Shown here: piece by piece, positions 60,914 through 64,000 of the stretch | Layout: the number at the start of each line of letters is the position of its first letter | Numbering within the stretch: the stretch's first letter is position 1 | Assembly: GCA_021817605.1 (NCBI GenBank) | Contig: JAKAUN010000004.1 | Coordinates: 1-64,000 of the forward strand | Direction of reading: 5' to 3' | Source: Thermoplasmata archaeon | GTDB lineage: Archaea; Thermoplasmatota; Thermoplasmata; Lutacidiplasmatales; UBA184 | Length of the DNA: 64,000 bases | The notes under the pieces: model-generated | The model's input: the letters and a program-made list of their open reading frames with translations, nothing else | Databases searched by the model: none | Told to the model about the DNA's origin: nothing | Made by a program: the position numbers and the translations under genes

Positions 60914-63232
60914 TCAGCTGCTGCGCATCCCGTCGAGCTTCATCTTCTGCTCGATCGCCGCGATCGACCGGGCCGTCGTGACGACCGTGTCGGCGTTCAG
61001 GGAGATGGAGTCGATCCCCTCGCGGACGAGGAACTCGGCGAACTCGGGATAGACGCTGGGGCCCTGCCCGCAGATCCCTACGGTCCGTCCCTCGGCGTGG
61101 GCCCCCTCGATCAGCAGACGGACCGCCTGGAGGACCGCCGGGTCGCGCTCGTCGAAGTAGCCCATCCGCCCGAGCGTCTCGGAATCGCGATCGGCGCCGA
61201 GGACCAGTTGCGTGAGGTCGTTCGAGCCTATGGAGAAGCCGTCGCAGTGGTGCGAGAACTCCCGCGCGAGGAGCACGGTCGAGGGGACCTCGGCCATGAG
61301 GTAGAGCTTGAAGTCCCGGGAGCGGCGCAGGCCCGCCGAGCGCATCGTCTCGGCGATCTCCTCGAGCTCCCAGGTGTTGCGGACGAAAGGTAGCATCACC
61401 ATGGCGTTCTTGAGGCCCATGTCGGTCCGCACGCGCTGGATCGCCTCGAGCTCGCAGAGGAACGCGGGCCGATAGACCGGCGAGATGTACCTCGAGCAGC
61501 CGCGCCAGCCGATCATCGGGTTCTCCTCGACCGGCTCGAAAGGCTCGCCGCCGGGCATACCCCGGTACTCGTTGGTCTTGAAGTCGGAGGTACGGATGAT
61601 CACCGGCCGCGGGTGGAACGCCTGGCAGACCTTCCCGATCCCTTCGGCGAGGCGACGGACCAGCTCCTCCTTCCTACCCTGCTGGAGGAGCGCGAGGGGA
61701 TGCTCGCGCACGTGGGCGGTGAAGATGAACTCGATGCGAAGGAGGCCGACGCCCGAGACCGGCAGGCGGGCATACTCCTCCGCCTTCTCGGGGACCCCGA
61801 CGTTCACCATGATCCGGGTCGCGGTCACGGGGACGAGATGGTGGGCCGACACTCCCGAGTCGAGACCCGCCGCGGGGGCCGGCTTCGCGATCGCACGGAG
61901 CCCGTGGTAGACCGACCCGGTCTTGCCGTCGACGGTGATCTCGCTGCCGGCGGAGATCTTCCGGGTTGCCTCCCGGGTACCGACCACGCACGGCACCCCG
62001 AGCTCTCGCGAGACGATGGCGGCGTGACAGGTCATCCCGCCCTCGTCCGTCACGATGGCCGAGGCCCGGGACATCGCCGGGACCATGTCCGGCGTCGTCA
62101 TCGTCGTCACCAGGACCTCACCGGCCTGGAGCCGGTCCATCTCGGCGGAGCCGTGGAGGATGCGCGCGACCCCCGAGGCAACTCCCGGGCTCGCACCGAA
62201 GCCGCGGAGGAACGCGTCGGTCTCGGCCCCGGTCGGGGGCTTGGGGACGGAGGGCCCGGGCTCACCGGCGGAGAGCGTCGGGATCGTCGTCACCGGGCGG
62301 GCCTGGACGATGTAGAGGGTCGAGGCGTCGGCGCACCACTCGATGTCCATCGGACGACGGTAGTGCGACTCGATGAGGCGTGCGAGGGAGACGAGCCTCA
62401 GCAGCCGTGCGTCCGGGAGCTTCTGCTGGCTTCGCTCCGGGGGCGGCACCTCCTCCCGACGGTTCCCGCCGCCCTCGGCGCGAACGAGACGCATCTTCTG
62501 CTCGGAGATCTGCTTGTGGATGATCTTCTGGGTCGACCCGTCGACCACATAGTGGTCCGGGGTCACCTCACCTCCCACGATCGCCTCGCCAAGGCCCCAG
62601 CCGGCCTCGACGATCATGTGGTTCTCCCCCGTGTTCGGGTCGCGGGTGAAGAGGATGCCGCTCACCGTCGAGTCGACCATCTTCTGCACGAGGACGGCGA
62701 GGCGGACGGTCGCGTGGTCGAACCCCTTCTTCTGGCGGTAGACCAACACTCTCGGCGTGAAGAGCGAGCCCCAGCAGCGGCGCACCGCGTCGAGGACGTT
62801 CTCCTCGCCATGGACGTTGAGGTAGGTCTCCTGTAGCCCCGCGAAGGAGGCTCCCTCGAGGTCCTCGGCCGTGGCGCTCGAGCGCACCGCCGAGAACTTG
62901 ACCGAGTGCTTCCGAGTGAACTCCTCGTAGGCCTTCGCGATGGTGGCGCGGAGCTCCTTGGGGAACTCCGTCGACTCAAAGGCGGTCCGGATGCGCTGGG
63001 AGGCCCCCTCGACCGATTGCGGATGGGACTCGTCCACGCCGGCGAGAGCTTCCCGGATGACCTCGGCGAGCCCGCTCGCCTCGACGAACCCGGAGTAGGC
63101 CTCGGTGGTGATCACGAATCCCGGAGGCACCGGCAGCCCCTGCCGAACGAGCTCGCCGAGCTTCCCTGCCTTTCCCCCGACCAGGGGCAGGTCGGAGTCG
63201 GAGACCTCGCCCAAGTTGACGATGGTCGGCAT
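60914..63232 (-). CDS. ppsA: Phosphoenolpyruvate synthase
   Basis: A 772-residue enzyme that converts pyruvate, ATP and water to PEP, AMP and phosphate in gluconeogenesis. LPLVGGKAGKLGEL and SAVRSSATAEDLEGASFAG belong to the N-terminal ATP-grasp domain; the swivelling domain has the catalytic His in EGGMTCHAAIVSRELG; the C-terminal TIM barrel has LRIEFIFT, MGLKNAMVMLPFVRN, SIGSNDLTQLVLG and GICGQGPS. The ATG at 63232 is 4 nt behind the stop of the Trm5-like gene, so both may share a transcript. It is of normal length and complete. Confidence 0.95.
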   Translation of the reverse strand: MPTIVNLGEVSDSDLPLVGGKAGKLGELVRQGLPVPPGFVITTEAYSGFVEASGLAEVIREALAGVDESHPQSVEGASQRIRTAFESTEFPKELRATIAKAYEEFTRKHSVKFSAVRSSATAEDLEGASFAGLQETYLNVHGEENVLDAVRRCWGSLFTPRVLVYRQKKGFDHATVRLAVLVQKMVDSTVSGILFTRDPNTGENHMIVEAGWGLGEAIVGGEVTPDHYVVDGSTQKIIHKQISEQKMRLVRAEGGGNRREEVPPPERSQQKLPDARLLRLVSLARLIESHYRRPMDIEWCADASTLYIVQARPVTTIPTLSAGEPGPSVPKPPTGAETDAFLRGFGASPGVASGVARILHGSAEMDRLQAGEVLVTTMTTPDMVPAMSRASAIVTDEGGMTCHAAIVSRELGVPCVVGTREATRKISAGSEITVDGKTGSVYHGLRAIAKPAPAAGLDSGVSAHHLVPVTATRIMVNVGVPEKAEEYARLPVSGVGLLRIEFIFTAHVREHPLALLQQGRKEELVRRLAEGIGKVCQAFHPRPVIIRTSDFKTNEYRGMPGGEPFEPVEENPMIGWRGCSRYISPVYRPAFLCELEAIQRVRTDMGLKNAMVMLPFVRNTWELEEIAETMRSAGLRRSRDFKLYLMAEVPSTVLLAREFSHHCDGFSIGSNDLTQLVLGADRDSETLGRMGYFDERDPAVLQAVRLLIEGAHAEGRTVGICGQGPSVYPEFAEFLVREGIDSISLNADTVVTTARSIAAIEQKMKLDGMRSS

Positions 63233-63236
63233 CGGG

Positions 63237-64000
63237 CTAGGCCCTCCCACGCTCGAAGAGGAAGCTCACGAGGTCGGCGGAAGGGGAGTACGGATGGACG
63301 AGCCGCTGGGAACGAAGTACAAAACCACCCGGCGGAGGGAGCAAGCTCTCGATCACCTTTCCTCTCCGATCGACCTCGTCCCGGGGCACGACCTCGTAGT
63401 AGCGGAACTGCCCGCCCGCGGCGACGAGCCGTGCCACCAGGGGTGCGTACTTAATCCCTTCCCGGGGGAGGTTGAGCACGACCCTGTCGGCGGGGGGAGC
63501 CTCGGCGGCGAAGCCCTCCACGCGTCCCTCGACCGCTCGCACCCGATCCGAGAGCCCGTGCCGCGCTAACGTCCTCCGCAGGAGGGCGATCGCCACGGGA
63601 TTGAGGTCGACCGCGGTGATGCCCCGCGCCCTGCCGTGCCGAGCGATGGTGACGGAGAACGGCCCGACACCGCAACAGAGGTCGTAGACGCTCTCGCCCG
63701 CTCGGACCTCGGAGGCGACCAGCGCATGCTCCCGAGCGAGCCGGGGGGAGAAGTACGCCTGCTCGACATCCACCTCGAACTCGAGCTGGTTCTCGCGGTG
63801 CCGCGTCGCCCAGCTCCCCGTCCCCGCGAGCCTCTCCACGACCCGCAGGCGCTCTTCCCCTCGGACCCCGCGGTCCTCGCCAACGATCCGGGCCCCCGGG
63901 ACGAAACGAAGGAGGGCCTCTCCGACCTCGACCCTTCGGGGTTCGAGCTCGCCGGGGAGGCGGACGAGCACGATGTCGCCGACGACGTCGAAAGCACGGG
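63237..64000 (-). CDS. Trm5/Taw2-type tRNA-Phe methyltransferase or wyosine transferase (partial)
   Basis: The gene runs off the right edge: the minus-strand reading continues beyond the last ATG-like start with RAFDVVGDIVLVRLPGEL, the N-terminal motif of Trm5-family enzymes. ENQLEFEVDVEQAYFSPRL, YDLCCGVGPFSVTIA, ITAVDLNPVAIALLRR and VVLNLPREG are the class I SAM motifs, with NLP in the active site. Trm5 methylates G37 N1; Taw2 transfers aminocarboxypropyl to the wyosine core. Both are compatible; NLPREG and the TYW1 gene in this window make a role at tRNA-Phe G37 likely. The N-terminus is missing, so the first residues are not known. Confidence 0.88.
   Translation of the reverse strand, partial: RAFDVVGDIVLVRLPGELEPRRVEVGEALLRFVPGARIVGEDRGVRGEERLRVVERLAGTGSWATRHRENQLEFEVDVEQAYFSPRLAREHALVASEVRAGESVYDLCCGVGPFSVTIARHGRARGITAVDLNPVAIALLRRTLARHGLSDRVRAVEGRVEGFAAEAPPADRVVLNLPREGIKYAPLVARLVAAGGQFRYYEVVPRDEVDRRGKVIESLLPPPGGFVLRSQRLVHPYSPSADLVSFLFERGRA

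Noticed and set aside
1-64000. CRISPR arrays, rRNA genes or a replication origin
   Set aside because: No regularly spaced long repeats, rRNA core sequences or origin-type repeat clusters were seen; the only short tandem array is the 23-bp repeat at 10070.

Overview
The window is GC-rich, gene-dense DNA from an archaeon. Archaeal markers are aRF1 with NIKS and GGQ motifs, clamp-loader small subunit RfcS, TYW1, archaeosine TGT, Kae1, Sec61-beta, family-5 uracil-DNA glycosylase, geranylgeranyl reductase and a Trm5-type methyltransferase cut by the right edge. Many genes have an A/T-rich TATA-like element 25-36 nt before an ATG or GTG and no Shine-Dalgarno, which points to leaderless transcripts; genes inside operons sometimes carry a clear GGAGG. 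I infer a Thermoplasmatota-like lineage, but nothing here fixes the taxon.

Layout. (1) 1-10430 is an accessory island, almost all on the minus strand. It holds a two-gene defence-like module: an SF1/UPF1-type helicase with a degenerate N-terminal kinase fold, then a double-HKD phospholipase-D-type nuclease with C-terminal zinc ribbons. This closely resembles type I Mokosh. Next to it is a chain of overlapping mobile-element genes (zinc protein, two unknowns, DNA methyltransferase, serine recombinase). The methyltransferase and recombinase each carry one in-frame stop. A decayed copy of the recombinase C-terminus lies on the other side of the defence module. (2) 10569-16152: aldo/keto reductase, P3A-type proton ATPase, a small membrane zinc-ribbon protein and an alpha/beta hydrolase. 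(3) 16337-23049: tRNA-Arg(CCU), a broken transposase and a surface-glycan cluster (DUF2079 protein, two glycosyltransferases, TylF-like methyltransferase). (4) 23278-40755: regulators, membrane proteins, aRF1, thioredoxin, rfcS-moaC-moaB, SppA-like protease, SecG, TYW1, MFS and ABC transporters, a decayed ABC ATPase, a bactofilin-like beta-helix protein and UDGb. (5) 40797-64000: TGT, Kae1, geranylgeranyl reductase, a BlaI-like repressor with a membrane HELGH protease and a surface protein, a cysteine operon (CBS, gamma-lyase, CysRS), a large surface protein, AhcY, GcvH, an HAD/ECH fusion, an acetyltransferase, PEP synthase and Trm5.

The genes link into pathways. AhcY releases homocysteine from S-adenosylhomocysteine; CBS and cystathionine gamma-lyase can turn it into cysteine, which CysRS charges. 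TYW1 and Trm5/Taw2 act at G37 of tRNA-Phe, while TGT and Kae1 modify other tRNA positions. The most unusual material is the defence module and the decaying element beside it; next come the BlaI/protease/surface-protein operon, the bactofilin-like gene, and several membrane proteins that place zinc ribbons on the cytoplasmic side.
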